The notes beneath the pieces were generated by a model. It did no database searches and had not been told where the DNA came from. It was given only the letters and a program-made list of their open reading frames with translations. The translations under genes were made by a program, and so were the position numbers. DNA of 64,000 nt from Ceratopteris richardii (taxonomy: Eukaryota > Streptophyta > Polypodiopsida > Polypodiales > Pteridaceae): the NCBI GenBank assembly GCA_020310875.1, contig CM035433.1:106873258-106937257 (forward strand), read 5' to 3'. This document shows, in pieces, positions 24,601-34,899 of this stretch; within the stretch, counting starts at the first letter, position 1; each line of letters starts with the position of its first letter.

Positions 24601-25894
24601 TTGTTGGTACATAGAGTACCCTGCTTAATAGGTTCTGATTACCATCACATGTCTTCACATTTCCAATTTTGACCACAGAGTGTTTAGTGTCATCACCTGT
24701 TTGTACCTGATGTTTGCCCTTGGGCTCTTCCAAATCAGAAAGCAATGCCACATTGCCAGCTACATGGTTAGAACATCCTGAGTCAATGTAAAATAAATGA
24801 TCATCATTTGTACCTATCTTTGAGGTCATATTCATGATCAATAAGGAGTCATCTTGCTCCTCTGTGTAGTTGTTGTAGTCTCTTCTATTTCTGAATCCAC
24901 CTTGGTAGCTTCCATTGTGGTTGTTGTTGTAATTGTTGTTGTATTGATTGTTGTACCCATTGTAGCTTTGATTGTGGTTGAATCTGCCTCTTCCTTGAGA
25001 GTATCCACCTCTTGAGTAGCCTCTTCCTCTCTGGTTTTTATAGTTCTTGTAGCATTCATCTGTGGTATGATTGGACAACCCACAGATGTTGCAAGGTGAT
25101 GAGTTGTAGGGTCTCCCCCTACCTGACTTGCCTCCTCTGCCTCTTCCTCTAGATGACCTACCTCTCCCTGCATAATTGGCTTGAGAGGTAGAGCCTTCTT
25201 CATCCTGTTTCTTCTTGCCTTTATCTTTAACTTTCTTATCAGTAAAGAGAGCAGAGGGGTTATTACCTTTTGATTGATCTCCAGCCTTGGTGAACTTTGC
25301 TTCATGTGTGAATAGTTGGCCCATGAGTGTTGTGAGATCAGGGGTATGCATGTCCATGTAGAGATCCATTGCAGTGGTGAAACTTTCCCACTTATCATCT
25401 GCCTTGAGTCCATTTGTCACTTGCCTGACTATTTGCTCCTCTTCAATTTCCTCTCCAATGCTTGCTAGTTGGTCTGCCACATCTTTGATCTTTGTCACAT
25501 AATCTGAGACTGATTGCTTGGGCTGCTTCCTAAGTGTTGTGAATTCTATCCATAATTGGTTCTTTCTAGCCCTTGTGTTGGAAGAAAAGTAATTTGACAA
25601 GGTTTCCCAAGTCTCTTGGGAAGTCTTACAATTCCTTACATGAGGTAAAAGAAAGTCAGATATAGAGTTTAAGAGATAAGACCTTGCCAAAGCATCCTTT
25701 GCACACCATTGGTTAAGTCTTTCATGCTCATCCTTTGTAGGTAGTCCTCTAGTCTTGAATGAGGGCAACTCCTCATCTCCTGATATGTATCCAAATAGAC
25801 TTCTCCCTTGTAGATAAGTCTTCATTCTCAATGACCAAGCTTGATAGTTGTTTCTGTCCAATTTGTCAATGAAGGAAGGGAAACCATCACCCAT
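21674..25894 (-). CDS. Gag-pol polyprotein of copia E (1,406 aa, complete)
   Basis: The ATG at 25894 lies 15 nt after the primer site with G at +4. Gag (about 1-270) has a UBN2-type capsid; an RG-rich stretch (about 245-268) precedes the zinc knuckle CNICGLSNHTTDEC, followed by an N/G/Y-rich run. The protease loop is YIDSGCSNHV (about 370). The integrase has HKRLGHIGE with CGSCQFGK, then VHTDVWGP, RSDGGGEYF and QNGVAERRNR for D,D,E. RT has [23 protein letters not shown] and YVDDIIITG. RNase H has YSDADWAGC and SSTEAEYRG. The end is TKHIEVHYHYVREK then CADLLTKAL. Length and order are normal for plant copia. No stop or frame break was found. C is its closest relative in the window. Confidence 0.96.
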   Translation of the reverse strand: MGDGFPSFIDKLDRNNYQAWSLRMKTYLQGRSLFGYISGDEELPSFKTRGLPTKDEHERLNQWCAKDALARSYLLNSISDFLLPHVRNCKTSQETWETLSNYFSSNTRARKNQLWIEFTTLRKQPKQSVSDYVTKIKDVADQLASIGEEIEEEQIVRQVTNGLKADDKWESFTTAMDLYMDMHTPDLTTLMGQLFTHEAKFTKAGDQSKGNNPSALFTDKKVKDKGKKKQDEEGSTSQANYAGRGRSSRGRGRGGKSGRGRPYNSSPCNICGLSNHTTDECYKNYKNQRGRGYSRGGYSQGRGRFNHNQSYNGYNNQYNNNYNNNHNGSYQGGFRNRRDYNNYTEEQDDSLLIMNMTSKIGTNDDHLFYIDSGCSNHVAGNVALLSDLEEPKGKHQVQTGDDTKHSVVKIGNVKTCDGNQNLLSRVLYVPTITKNLMSVGQIVEKGLQVRFTQHGAYVEDPKQGFRRIAKGEKSGRLFTFELEDTKNIALYNYKDQTLSELEIWHKRLGHIGERTIKQMCRDQCVLGIPNVSKQHMIYKCGSCQFGKSHRLPYSRKGFMHEDYLDLVHTDVWGPSKDPSISGSRYYVSFIDDYSRWTILYFMKHKDEVFNCFKRYLALVENQTGRSLKKLRSDGGGEYFSNEFEDFLQERGIKREITTRYSPEQNGVAERRNRLIVETARSMLNEKKLPNYLWAESVSTATYLINRLPSKSLDGMTPYEAWHGKRPSLDHCKIFGCVAYVHIPSQVRGKLDPKAEKCIFIGYDLNQKGYRFYNPTNKGFKVSRDVIFDENDSWYENECRKVSLPYDMEEDFPKLTKEEPTQQEDSSSDDDTINLEEFKAWKSKGKMKMKQLEDKAETSTQAMRRSQREKKKPIRFGYDTSLVTKHSVYLAKDLLNEEPGTYEEAITKPEWREAMDEEIEALQESDTWDLVPKKDTMKVIGSRWIYKLKKNSDGTINRYKARLVAKGFAQTQGIDYEETFSPVAKMPTIRVLVSVAASKNWNMYQLDVKNAFLNGWISEEVYMSQPPGYEDPKKVHYVCKLKKALYGLKQAPRAWNYRLTTYLQDQGFVMSKADTSLFIKRSSTEVIYLCVYVDDIIITGNDVNGIRHIKGQMMEEFKISDLGLLKYFLGLELVYTNSGIYITQKKYVQDMVKKFGLQDAKVSTTPMEVNQKLSAHEGEEIKDITGYQSMVGSLNYATLTRIDIAYGVSVLSQFMHKPRVPHLEAAKKILKYLKGTQSHGLYFPYTSDIDIKVYSDADWAGCKDDRRSTSGYICFAGDKPISWSAKKQPTVALSSTEAEYRGLANATQEAIWLKLLYTELGLFTRPPIIFGDNTSSLHLAANPIYHARTKHIEVHYHYVREKLLSKEIQLTYVSTNMQCADLLTKALDGNKLGRFKSMIGLQEVIEE

Positions 25895-25908
25895 GATTAC
25901 CTTCTATT

Positions 25909-25920
25909 GCTCTGATACCA
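25909..25920 (-). other. Primer binding site of E (initiator-Met type)
   Basis: The minus strand reads TGGTATCAGAGC one base after the LTR, a perfect match to the plant copia initiator tRNA-Met site. Confidence 0.93.
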
Positions 25921-25921
25921 C

Positions 25922-27029
25922 TGTTGAGAGTGATGGATGGATGCACTCAGGAAATCAGTTGGTGCTACAAATCCTGCTTCACACCTGCCCTCTTTTCTTT
26001 ACAGATATGCTTAGTACACAAGTTTAGCTTCCTAATGACATAAAGAAACCATATATGTGCTTTGGAAATGATTTGGGTAATGACCAAATCAAAACAGATA
26101 ACTTAGTACTTCACAAATCAAGCAAAACCTTCTATTCCTGTAGTGATACCTGCTCAGACTTTTACTCAGTGTGTCCAGCACACTTAAAATTGGCACAATT
26201 CCTTTTGGGAGTAACAATGTACCTTAGTAAGCTACCAATCACAAGTGGAATCACTTCAATTGACTAATTATGCTCTGAGAAATAAGTTTAGCAAAAATAT
26301 ATCTACCCCCGACTTTTCAGGAACTCTGCAGACAAATACCAGTGAGCTCCTCGACTTGATTTTCTCCCAAATGGCTGAATGAAATCCTTTGAAATTTTGT
26401 ATGCTTGTAGTAGACCTTGAGCTGGTTCCAATGAGCTATAGAACACTTGATTTGGTTCAGTAGATCCAGAGCAATGCTCCTCTGGAGTTGACAGACTTGA
26501 AGTAGGTGACTCAGACAAAACAGAGATGATGAATGTATACTTCTATTGATATATGTGTTTGTACAATCTCATTAGCTTGCCAAGCAGAGCTATATGAGGT
26601 ATTGTGGTGTTGGCTATGGAGTAACCTTCACACACAATGAATTACAAGGAAATTTGGCCTCGGGAAGTGAGCTAGAATGAGTCAGTAACCCGCGACTTTT
26701 TCCTACATCTTTTATAGGAGATATGTGATCATTTGAATTTGAATTTCAAACTTAGGCTCCCTTGAATCTCTCCTCTAAAAGTAGGGAGATATTCTCTCCA
26801 TCTCAACAATCAAATTTCCACGACTCTAGTAGTAGGTGGATGACTTAAAGTGATTACAAACAAATGTTAAGTCACTTAGACTTTTACAAGAGGTAAAGAA
26901 GTAAGAACATATAAGCATATGTTCACATGTGTCTTCATTTGAGTGAAGCCTTAATAAACCTTTATCCATGCTAGTCTTCAATAAGTCCAAGGGTCCAAGC
27001 CAATGTGTGTAGGCTTGTTTGCACCAACA
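25922..27029 (-). repeat. 5' LTR of E
   Basis: 1,108 bp, the copy that would drive transcription. It is bounded by the primer site and the AAAAT duplication. Confidence 0.95.
26710..26716 (-). promoter_or_regulatory. TATA box in 5' LTR of E
   Basis: The minus strand reads CTATAAAAGATG about 310 bp into the LTR. It is the best TATA match there and is a predicted Pol II start region. Confidence 0.5.
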
Positions 27030-27034
27030 AAAAT

Positions 27035-29318
27035 GCATAGTCTATGGATGGTATAGACGGTACCCAACATAAATACATTTCAGTTCTTTATCATCCATTT
27101 TTTTGTGTTGTTGTGCAGGCACTAATGCATATGCCAAACAACCAGAAACACATAGGTGAGCAACATATGGCTTGCAACCATGCCAAGTATCATATGAAGT
27201 AATAGATTGTAATGCTTTAGTGGGACACCTCTTAAGTACATATGTTGCACACATAACAACCTCAAGCCAGAAACTATGTGGTAAAGCCTGACTCTTGACC
27301 ATACACCTTGCCATCTCCATGAGTGACTTGTTATTTTGTTTAGCAACTCCATTCTATTGAGGTGTATACGGCATTGTACATTGATGTTTTATCCCACATT
27401 CAGCCAGAAATGCATTAAAGTCAGAGGACATATATTCCGCCCCTTGATCAAAACAAAGGATGCCCATTTTACATGCTAATAGATTTTCAGCCAAAACCAA
27501 AAATTGTTTGAAGCACATAAACACTTCGGACTTTTCTTTCAATGGATATACCCATGCATGCGTGGAAAAATGATCAATGAAAGTCACAAAGTAAAGATAG
27601 TTTCCAAAAGAGGGTATCTGCATATGACCATAGACATCACGATGAACAAGTTACAATTTCTGAGTAGCTCAAATTGAAGCATCTTTTGGGAATGAGAAAC
27701 ACTACATTGGACCCAAAATACAACCTTCACATACATGTTTACCAATTTCCTCAATTTTGGGAAGAGAGGACACCATTTCAGATTTCTTCAGGCATAGCAA
27801 ACTAGCAAAATTTAGATGACCAAAGTGTGCATGCCAAAGCTTTGCATCTGACATAGCGTGAGAATCATGTACTACACATGCCAAATCATTCACAAATTTT
27901 TCATAGTCTATGAGCTTATATAGCCCACGATATTAAAATGCCAGAAGCAATAATCAGGTCACCATTTGACAGATCATGAACTATACATCTATCATCAACA
28001 AATTTCATAACCAAGGTGATCTTCGCTAAAGATGAAACTAATAATAGATTCTTCTTGATCTTTGGCACAAATAAAGCATCCGACAATGTAAAAGAACTAC
28101 CATCAACAATATTTAGAATGATCTTATCGACTCCCATGATAGGATACGAGGAGTTGTTGGTGCATGTGACAGTATTCCTTGTAGGGGCAGGCTCAAGTGA
28201 AGCGAAGAAACCACTCTATGAGGTAATGTGTTTGGTTGCCGCACTATCAAAGTACCAAACATCTGAGTCTACTACAGACATACACTATTTACGAGAAGAT
28301 GGGTCAAAACTGCAAACAGTAGTAAATGGCCATTCTTCATTCTACACTAGATTAGTGGACTTTGTTTTCGGTGTAGAGGCCTCTACAACAACCATTCCAA
28401 CCTCTTTTTTCTTTGCCTTTTTTGTAGCCAGTTTTGGACAATTCTTGATGACATGGTCATTTTCTTTATAGTACTTGCAAAACAATTTCTGCTTTTTTGT
28501 TTTCTTGTCATCTCTCTCATCCTTCTTTGATTGTGCAGAATTAACAAATTTCTGCTTACTAATAGAAGAGCTCCATTTACCTTTGCCCTTCTGACTAGCC
28601 GGGAAAGCTTGATCTGTAACACACATAATGGACCTGTTCTACCTAGATTGATCTTCTTGCAATAGAATAGAGACTAACTCCTCAAATGTTAAGGCATTTG
28701 GATTTCCTTTCATCATCAAATGAAGAGTAGAAGCAAAACTCTGATATGAATCAAGAAGACCATTCAAAACAGTCTACACAAGTGAACTGTCACACAAGAT
28801 TTCATCGAAAACAATTGTTCCTTCAAATCTTTGATCTTTGTAAGAAAACTATCCATGGAATCTCCTTCATTCATGTGTTGACTCTCCAACTCTTTTTAGA
28901 GGTAAGCAACACGAGCCTCATTCCTTGCTTGGTATAAAGTGGTAAGTGTATCCCAAGCATCCTTAGCTATTCTACAAGAGCGAATGTGAGGAATAATGTC
29001 ACGTTTGATAGACAAGGCTATCAATGCATGTGTCTGAGCATCTCTACCATCCCAACAAATTAGATCTGCAATAGGTGCAGGAGAAACCACAACACGAATA
29101 GGAATCTAAAGAATATCATCATCTTTGATGCCATCTATGTGAGCTTAAGTACTTGTATTCGCACGTGTAATACGATGTTTTTCAACACCTTGCACAATAT
29201 TCCACAATCCTTTTGTGAACAATACATGACACATCATATGAGCCCATAATTGTTAATTCATACCATCCAACTTATCCTCAATAACCAACATAGGGAATAC
29301 ATCACTACTTTTAGCCAT
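27035..29318 (-). pseudogene. D gag, protease and integrase, heavily broken
   Basis: Right to left: the gag start near 29318; capsid block WDGRDAQTHALIALSIKRDI (29090-28896); zinc region FCKYYKENDHVIKNC (first Cys pair broken, CX2Y) near 28500; GAG-preintegrase words KLWHAHFGHLNF and CEGCILGP (27893-27702); integrase YLYFVTFIDHFSTHAWVYPL (27623-27354); and a late block SFWLEVVMCATYVLKRCPTK (27320-27042). Stops and shifts separate each block. B2 carries the intact version of most of these. Confidence 0.82.
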
Positions 29319-29668
29319 GGCCACTAACTAAAATACTCTAATGCAAAAAATTAATGGTATCTCAAAAAGTTGAAGAGAACTACCCTATTGAGTTTTGCTA
29401 AACTTGTAGCAAACTTCGAGATGCCTACACTAGTGAACCAAAACCTATATATATCTTTGGCACAAAAAGACAAAATAGCCTACACAAGTGCTATGATAGT
29501 GCATTCGGAGGTTAAAATGAGCTCAGATCGCAATTTCGGCACCACAAAGTGAAGTAATTTTGATCTCCTAATCAGCTTGAGTATGCTCACCAAATTTCAT
29601 GCAATTTTGAGACTGTGATATGAGGGGTATTGATAATGCCCTAGATGAAGTGGTGACTGATTTGATAC

Positions 29669-29766
29669 GAATTGTTGGAGTTCAAGGTCTACAGAAGCAC
29701 GCAAATAGCACAAGGAAGAAGAAAAAGCTTGGAGCACAACATACAATATTGAATGTATTACTCAAG
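29669..29766 (-). repeat. Truncated 5' LTR of D
   Basis: TGTTGGAGTTCAAGGTCTAC through ttgaatgtattact matches the first ~97 bp of other B-family LTRs, then stops where F sequence begins. A decayed primer site (gatttgatacgaa, 29655-29667) precedes it. Confidence 0.8.
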
Positions 29767-29799
29767 AGGCCAAGCTTATCAAGAATGGATAAAGCTCCA

Positions 29800-31802
29800 A
29801 AGGTAATCAATCTTTTTCCTTGTATACTGACAAAAGCAAGTCCAAAGAAAACAAAGGAGGAGGAAAGAAAGTGGATGATGAAGGAGGTACACATCAATCT
29901 AGCTATGCAAGTAGAGGAAGACATGGTACAGGTAGAGGAAGAGGAGGAAGGCAAGGGGAGATCCCAAGGCTCTAATTCATGCTCTATTTGTGGATTAACT
30001 AATCATACAACTAAAAATTGCTTAAGGAATTCTAGGAATCAAAGACGCAGAGGCTACAATAGAGGAAGTTATGGCTACTCATTAGGAAGGTTCAACAATT
30101 ACCATGTCAACCACAACAATTACAATCATTCAAACTATCAAGGAGGCAGAATCATCACATCATGGCCTAAGAAGGTCCATGCGGGAGAAAAGAAAACCAG
30201 AAAGGTATGGGTTTGATACTTCTCTAGTCACTAAACATTCAATCTATCTAGCACAAGACATAAATCAAGAGGAACTTCAACATTTGAGGAAGCAAAGAAG
30301 AAATCAGAATGGAGGCATGCAATGGAAGAAGAAATTGAAGCTCTTGAGGAAAATAATACTTGGGAGTTGGTTCCCAAGGCTCCATCAATGAAACTGATAG
30401 GCTTAAGAGGGATCTACAAATTGAAGAAGAACTTAGATGGCTTCATTAATAGGTATAAGGCAAGGCTTGTGGCAAAAGGCTTTGCACAAACTCAGGGAAT
30501 CGATTATGAGGAGACCTTCTCTCCTGTGGTAAAGATGCCTACTATTAGGGTTTTGCTTATTATTGCCTCTTCCAAGAATTGGAAGATACTTCAATTGGAT
30601 GTAAAAAATTCATTTCTTAATGGATGGATAACAAAAGAGGTATACATGGCACAACCACCTAGTTTTGAGAATCACATATATCCTGATTATGTGTGTAAAC
30701 TTAACAAAGCTTTATATGGACTCAAACAAGCCCCATGGGCTTGGGATCACAGGCTTGTCTCATTCTTGTAGCACAAAGGATTTCAACCTAGCAAGGAAGA
30801 TCCATCACTATTCATAAAAAGGAGTAATTTTGAAGTCATCTATTTGTGTGTGTATGTAGATGATATTATACTTACAAGAAATGATACAGATGGCATGAAG
30901 AGAATCAAAGAATAGATGGGAGAAGAATTGAAGATAAGTGATTTGGGTTCACTTAATTACTTCCTAGGATTGGAAGTTGTCTACAAATATCATGGTTTGT
31001 TTCTCACTCAAAGAAAGTACATTAAGGACATGTTGGAAAAATTCAAGATGCAAGATTGCAAGATTGTAGGTACTCCAATGGAGGTTAATCATAAAGTGAG
31101 CTCACATGAAGGTGAACTCATAGAAGATGTGACAACTTATCAAAGCCTTGTAGGTAGCTTGAACTATGCCACATTGACAAGGGTTGATATATGTTATAGT
31201 GTGAGTGTGCTAAGTCAATTTATGCACACACCTAGGAAACCTCACATGGAGACTGCCAAGAGGATACTCAGATATCTCAAAGGGACCATGAATAAGGGGT
31301 TATACTACCCTTATGTATCTGATTTAAGTTTGAAATTGTTCTCTGATGCAGATTGGGCTGGCTCCAAGGAAGACAGAAGCCGCACCTCAAGATATCTTAC
31401 CTTTTCAAGTTCAAAACTTGTCTCATGGTCATCCAATAAGCAACCCACAATTGCACTCTCTTGTACTGAAGCTGAATACAGAGGTCTTGCCATAGCTAGT
31501 CAAGAAGAAATGTGGATGAAGACACTATTTACAGATCTTGGATTGAAATTGGAACTCCAAGTATCTTTGGTGACAATATGAGCTCCATTCACTTGGCTGC
31601 CAATCCAATTTTTCATGCTAGGACTAAACATATTGAAGTACATTATCACTATGTAAGAGAGAAGATTATGAGGAAGGAAATTCAATTAACTTATGTGTCC
31701 ACTCATCAACAATGTGCAAATATTCTAACCAAATCATTGGATGGTACAAAGCTTTGGAAATTCAAGGCTATGATTGGGTTGCAGGTAATTCTTGAATATT
31801 GA
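29800..31802 (+). pseudogene. F gag-RT-RNase H fusion, protease and integrase deleted
   Basis: Gag zinc knuckle CSICGLTNHTTKNC at about 29984-30025, then an RG/N-rich tract to about 30150. After a frame change the sequence continues as [20 protein letters not shown], which in E and C lies between integrase and RT. Some 500 codons are therefore missing. RT has [12 protein letters not shown] and YVDDIILT; RNase H has FSDADWAGS and SCTEAEYRG. In-frame TAG codons stand at 30769-30771 and 30913-30915 (both where relatives have Gln), and a frame change lies near 31560. Confidence 0.85.
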
Positions 31803-31819
31803 AGACCTCAAGCATACTT

Positions 31820-31834
31820 GGCTTGAGGGTGAGC
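31820..31834 (+). other. Polypurine tract of F
   Basis: GGCTTGAGGGTGAGC, one base different from the tract in E and C, directly before the LTR. Confidence 0.75.
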
Positions 31835-33101
31835 TGTTGGAGCAAGTCTGTGACAAGCCTAAGTATTGTCTTGAGTCTCACAAGGTCATAGGAGAAGCCT
31901 TAAAGTGAAAACAATGTATGAGTTCACTTGTGAACTATCTCTTTTAATTTTTGAAGTCTTTACTTGATGTAAAAGTGAAAGCATCTAAAGTGATTGCGTC
32001 CACTTGATGAAAAAAGGAAAGAGAACCCACGAATTCATGATTGAAGTGGTTGGAGAATCAATAAATCACTAAAAGATAGGAGGTTTGTTTTAGGTGAGAA
32101 ATATTCAAATTCAAATCTTGGCTCCAAAGATCACTATAAATACATGGCATTTTAGTCGTGGTTTGAGACCTCTAAGAGCAGAGCTTTATGCCATATCAAA
32201 GTGTGGGTTCAAAGCACACATATGTATCAGTACGTCCATTGTACTTTGCAATCAATATACATTCATTTTCATGATCATTTGAGTTCATATCTTCATGCTT
32301 TTGTGAGTATACTGTTCACTGCCATACCTATCATATGTTTAAGTGAGCTTGCAGAGTTAATTTCTTTGAGCATGATCCATCAGTTTTAGTGATTTAAGTT
32401 GGTAAATTTTTCTCCTTAAGTCTAGTACATGCTCACACAATTTCATTGAAATTGGGTTTTTCAGTCTTGAGATATGTTAATTTGAAGTCGACTATATCTC
32501 TTCATACTTTACTTCTCTGTCAGCACTCCATCAGAACAATCATTTTATCATAGCTTGTTCTCAGTGTGTAGTTCATCATTTTCCATGATTAAAATATTGA
32601 TAGAATCTGCCTAGTATATAGCTACAAAGTTTTGTAAGCATTGCATCTTGGAATCTCCAGATATTAACATTTCTTTGCTCGGGTCTGAGAACTACTACAA
32701 CCCGTGAAAATCGGGATGGTGCTCTAACTTGCTAGAATTCCTTCTCTTTATGTAGTCCATCATTTTTTATGAAATCACTCATGATTGTTAGCTTACTAAG
32801 TTAATAAGAGTTCCAAAAAAGGAATTAAGTTAATTGTTGTTGTGGCCAAAGAATTGTTCAAAACATTGGACAAGTGTATAAACCAAAATAGCAAGTTTTT
32901 TACTCTTGGTTCAAATCCTACCTATCTGTTTTGATTTATCTTTTTTATAGTGATCTTCCAAGGTACATAGGGTGTCTAATACATCCTTTGGCAAGCTAAA
33001 AAGGCCTACTATGTATCCCTAGAGTTTATTTGGCTGGTGTAGTGAAAAGTTTTTGCAGTACCACTTCATCTTCTCCAAGTTCAAATCCATCTCTTCACAC
33101 A
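31835..33101 (+). repeat. 3' LTR of F
   Basis: Starts TGTTGGAGCAAG. By eye it aligns to the C LTR in order, including the near-terminal block TTTTGCAGTACC. The end at CTTCACACA is set by alignment with CTCCCAACA of C. It is about 200 bp longer than the C LTR, so insertions within it are likely. Confidence 0.7.
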
Positions 33102-33103
33102 TA

Positions 33104-34470
33104 TCTTAGGGAAGATTTGCTCTTCCAATGGAGTGCATGGTGAGAGATTTTATCTTCACATATATGACACCATCACCTAAACTTTTCTTTTTTTTTTTAA
33201 GAGTTATTTCATTAGAGTAAATTGGTTTTATAGATTCATGCTTAGGGAGAAACCATCTTACTCTCAGTGTCTTCATTAGAGCTACCTTTGTGTTGTGGTG
33301 GTTGACTGGTGTGGAAGTCCTTGTCCTAGAGGTTGCTTGAGAGAATGTGGAGCATTGTGATATCTAGTAGTGATTGTGGAGTCTTGAGTGTTTTGCACTT
33401 GAGGGGTCGGTTGCTTCGGCCTCTAAATATATTTGAAATTGTAAGCGTGTATTGGGCACTTGGGAACCGTAGCCAAGATACACATCGCTAATGAAAACCT
33501 ATCCATCCAAGCAACCAATCAAACAATCACTTGTGATATTCAAAATCAAGGAGGTGGGAGTTCCACATTTAAGCCCACTCTGAGACAAAGGAATCAATGG
33601 AAATGCAAAGAACATCCACAAGGTCATACTCTACTTTGGGTTCCAAATGAAGCTATTCCTCAACAATGAAATCAACCCTCAATATTGGTACCCAAAGCTC
33701 TTTTTTCATGATTAAAGAAGGTAGGTGTATATTCTAATATGCTCCACAAACAAATACAAAAAAGGTTTGAAATTACAATAGTAGGCCAAAGAACATTGCA
33801 CCAACATCGCATGTAGGTACCTAAATAGCTCATCAATTCCCAGACCATCCAAGCTCAAATTTGGCTTTTGAAGACCTCCTTTGTTGCATCTACACCTATT
33901 GGTGCAAAGACAGAAGGCATACACTAAGTAGAGGTTCATGTCACTAGCAAATGAAGACCACCATTACAAAGAAGAAAACAAAGATAGTAAGCAAAAAAGC
34001 CTCGGTGCACCAAGAAAATATGGCTTCCCAAGTGTCCAATACAAACTTACAATTTCAAATATATTTAGAGGCCCAAGCAGCCAACCCCCCAAATGCAAAA
34101 CACTCAAGCCTTCACAATCACTAGATATCATGATGCTCCACAGTCTCTCAAGCAAGTTTGGATCCCCAAGTCCCATATTCATGTCATAGCAGGATCTCAA
34201 TACTTTGGAGGCCTAAAACTAAGACAACTTAGCCCTCTAGGACAAGGACTTCCACACAACAACAATGATGTCAAACACCACAACACAAAGGTACCTCCAG
34301 TGAAGACATTGAGACTAAGATGGTTTCTCCCTAAGCATGAATCTATAAGATCAATTCACTCTAATGGAATCATTCTTCAAAAAAAGAAAATGTCAGGTGA
34401 CTATGTCACATATGTGGAGATAAAATCTCTCACCACACACTCCATTAAAAGAACAAATCTTCCCTAAGCT
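33104..34470. repeat. Large imperfect inverted repeat
   Basis: The left arm, about 33104-33468, is the reverse complement of about 34027-34470. Examples are gataaaatctctcacca at 34420 against tggtgagagattttatc at 33138, and tttcaaatatatttagaggc at 34058. The right arm has ~80 bp (34150-34229) that the left arm lacks. The loop is about 550 bp. The left arm begins where the F LTR ends. Short frames in loop and right arm contain LLWVPNEA, KQVWIPKS and LRWFLPKH, recalling the WVPK words at the end of H pol. Confidence 0.85.
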
Positions 34471-34611
34471 AAGAAGGATAAATCCAATTCCCAAGGAAAT
34501 ACTTACTAAGAGCTCTACTTTGAACTAGTGAAATATGCCCCCCATGAGTGATGAGTCCTTTTCTCCCTAGACATAGAAGAAGAGTGCTCAAAGGGAAGTC
34601 ATTTCCACTAT
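34471..34611. other. Unassigned spacer left of element A
   Basis: 141 bp with no recognisable feature. The last five bases ACTAT (34607-34611) would be the left target duplication of A. The right partner is outside the window. Confidence 0.4.
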
Positions 34612-34841
34612 TGTTGGAGTTTGAGGCCTGTAGAAGCACGGGAACAACACAAGGAAGAAGAAAAAGCTTGGAGCACAACACACCATAATGAATGTATTAC
34701 CAAGAGAATATACAAAGATAAGTGACTCGTTACAGTTATAGGCATATATACAAGCAGGGGGAAAAAACCTCTTAAAGAGGGAAAAAAGTGCCCCAATGGC
34801 CCTAGTGTGTTCACACAGATCACCACCTAATTATATCAACA
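34612..34841 (-). repeat. 3' LTR of A
   Basis: 230 bp, ends TGTTGATATAATTAGG and CCTCAAACTCCAACA (minus strand), the same length as the B2 LTR. The polypurine tract AGGGGGGATT (reverse complement of aatcccccct) follows at 34842-34851. Confidence 0.9.
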
Positions 34842-34899
34842 AATCCCCCCTGGGAGTGATGCGGTGAACAAGGAGCTGGTACTCATGTATAAGGAAGTG

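Larger units (their letters stand above)
20525..27029 (-). mobile_element. Ty1/copia LTR retrotransposon E, structurally intact and very young
   Basis: A 6,505-bp element inserted into the integrase region of D with the duplication AAAAT (20520-20524, 27030-27034). The two LTRs are 1,108 bp each and I see one difference (gctGcaaat at about 20571 against gctAcaaat). Primer site, one uninterrupted 1,406-codon gag-pol, polypurine tract and LTR ends (TG...CA) are all present. The structure is that of a potentially autonomous element. Whether it is transcribed cannot be judged from sequence. Confidence 0.96.
18316..29766 (-). mobile_element. Copia family B element D, decayed and split by E
   Basis: The minus-strand order is partial 5' LTR (29766-29669), leader, gag, protease/integrase (29318-27035), then element E, then RT/RNase H (20520-18590) and the 3' LTR (18518-18316). 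Sequence 20520-20524 (AAAAT) is duplicated at 27030-27034, so D was continuous before E arrived. Many stops and frame changes show age. The 5' LTR is cut after about 98 bp where F begins. Confidence 0.88.
29767..33101 (+). mobile_element. Copia element F, 5'-truncated with internal deletion
   Basis: Plus-strand relative of E and C. It starts inside gag, jumps from just past the zinc knuckle to the region before RT, continues through RNase H, and ends with a polypurine tract and one LTR. No 5' LTR is present. The left break abuts the cut D LTR head to head. Confidence 0.85.

Noticed and set aside
28016-28471. 151-codon plus-strand ORF
   Set aside because: Antisense shadow of D gag-protease sequence.
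34093-34467. 124-codon ORF as a host gene
   Set aside because: It is one arm of the inverted repeat, has no recognised domain, and its words resemble retrotransposon tail motifs.
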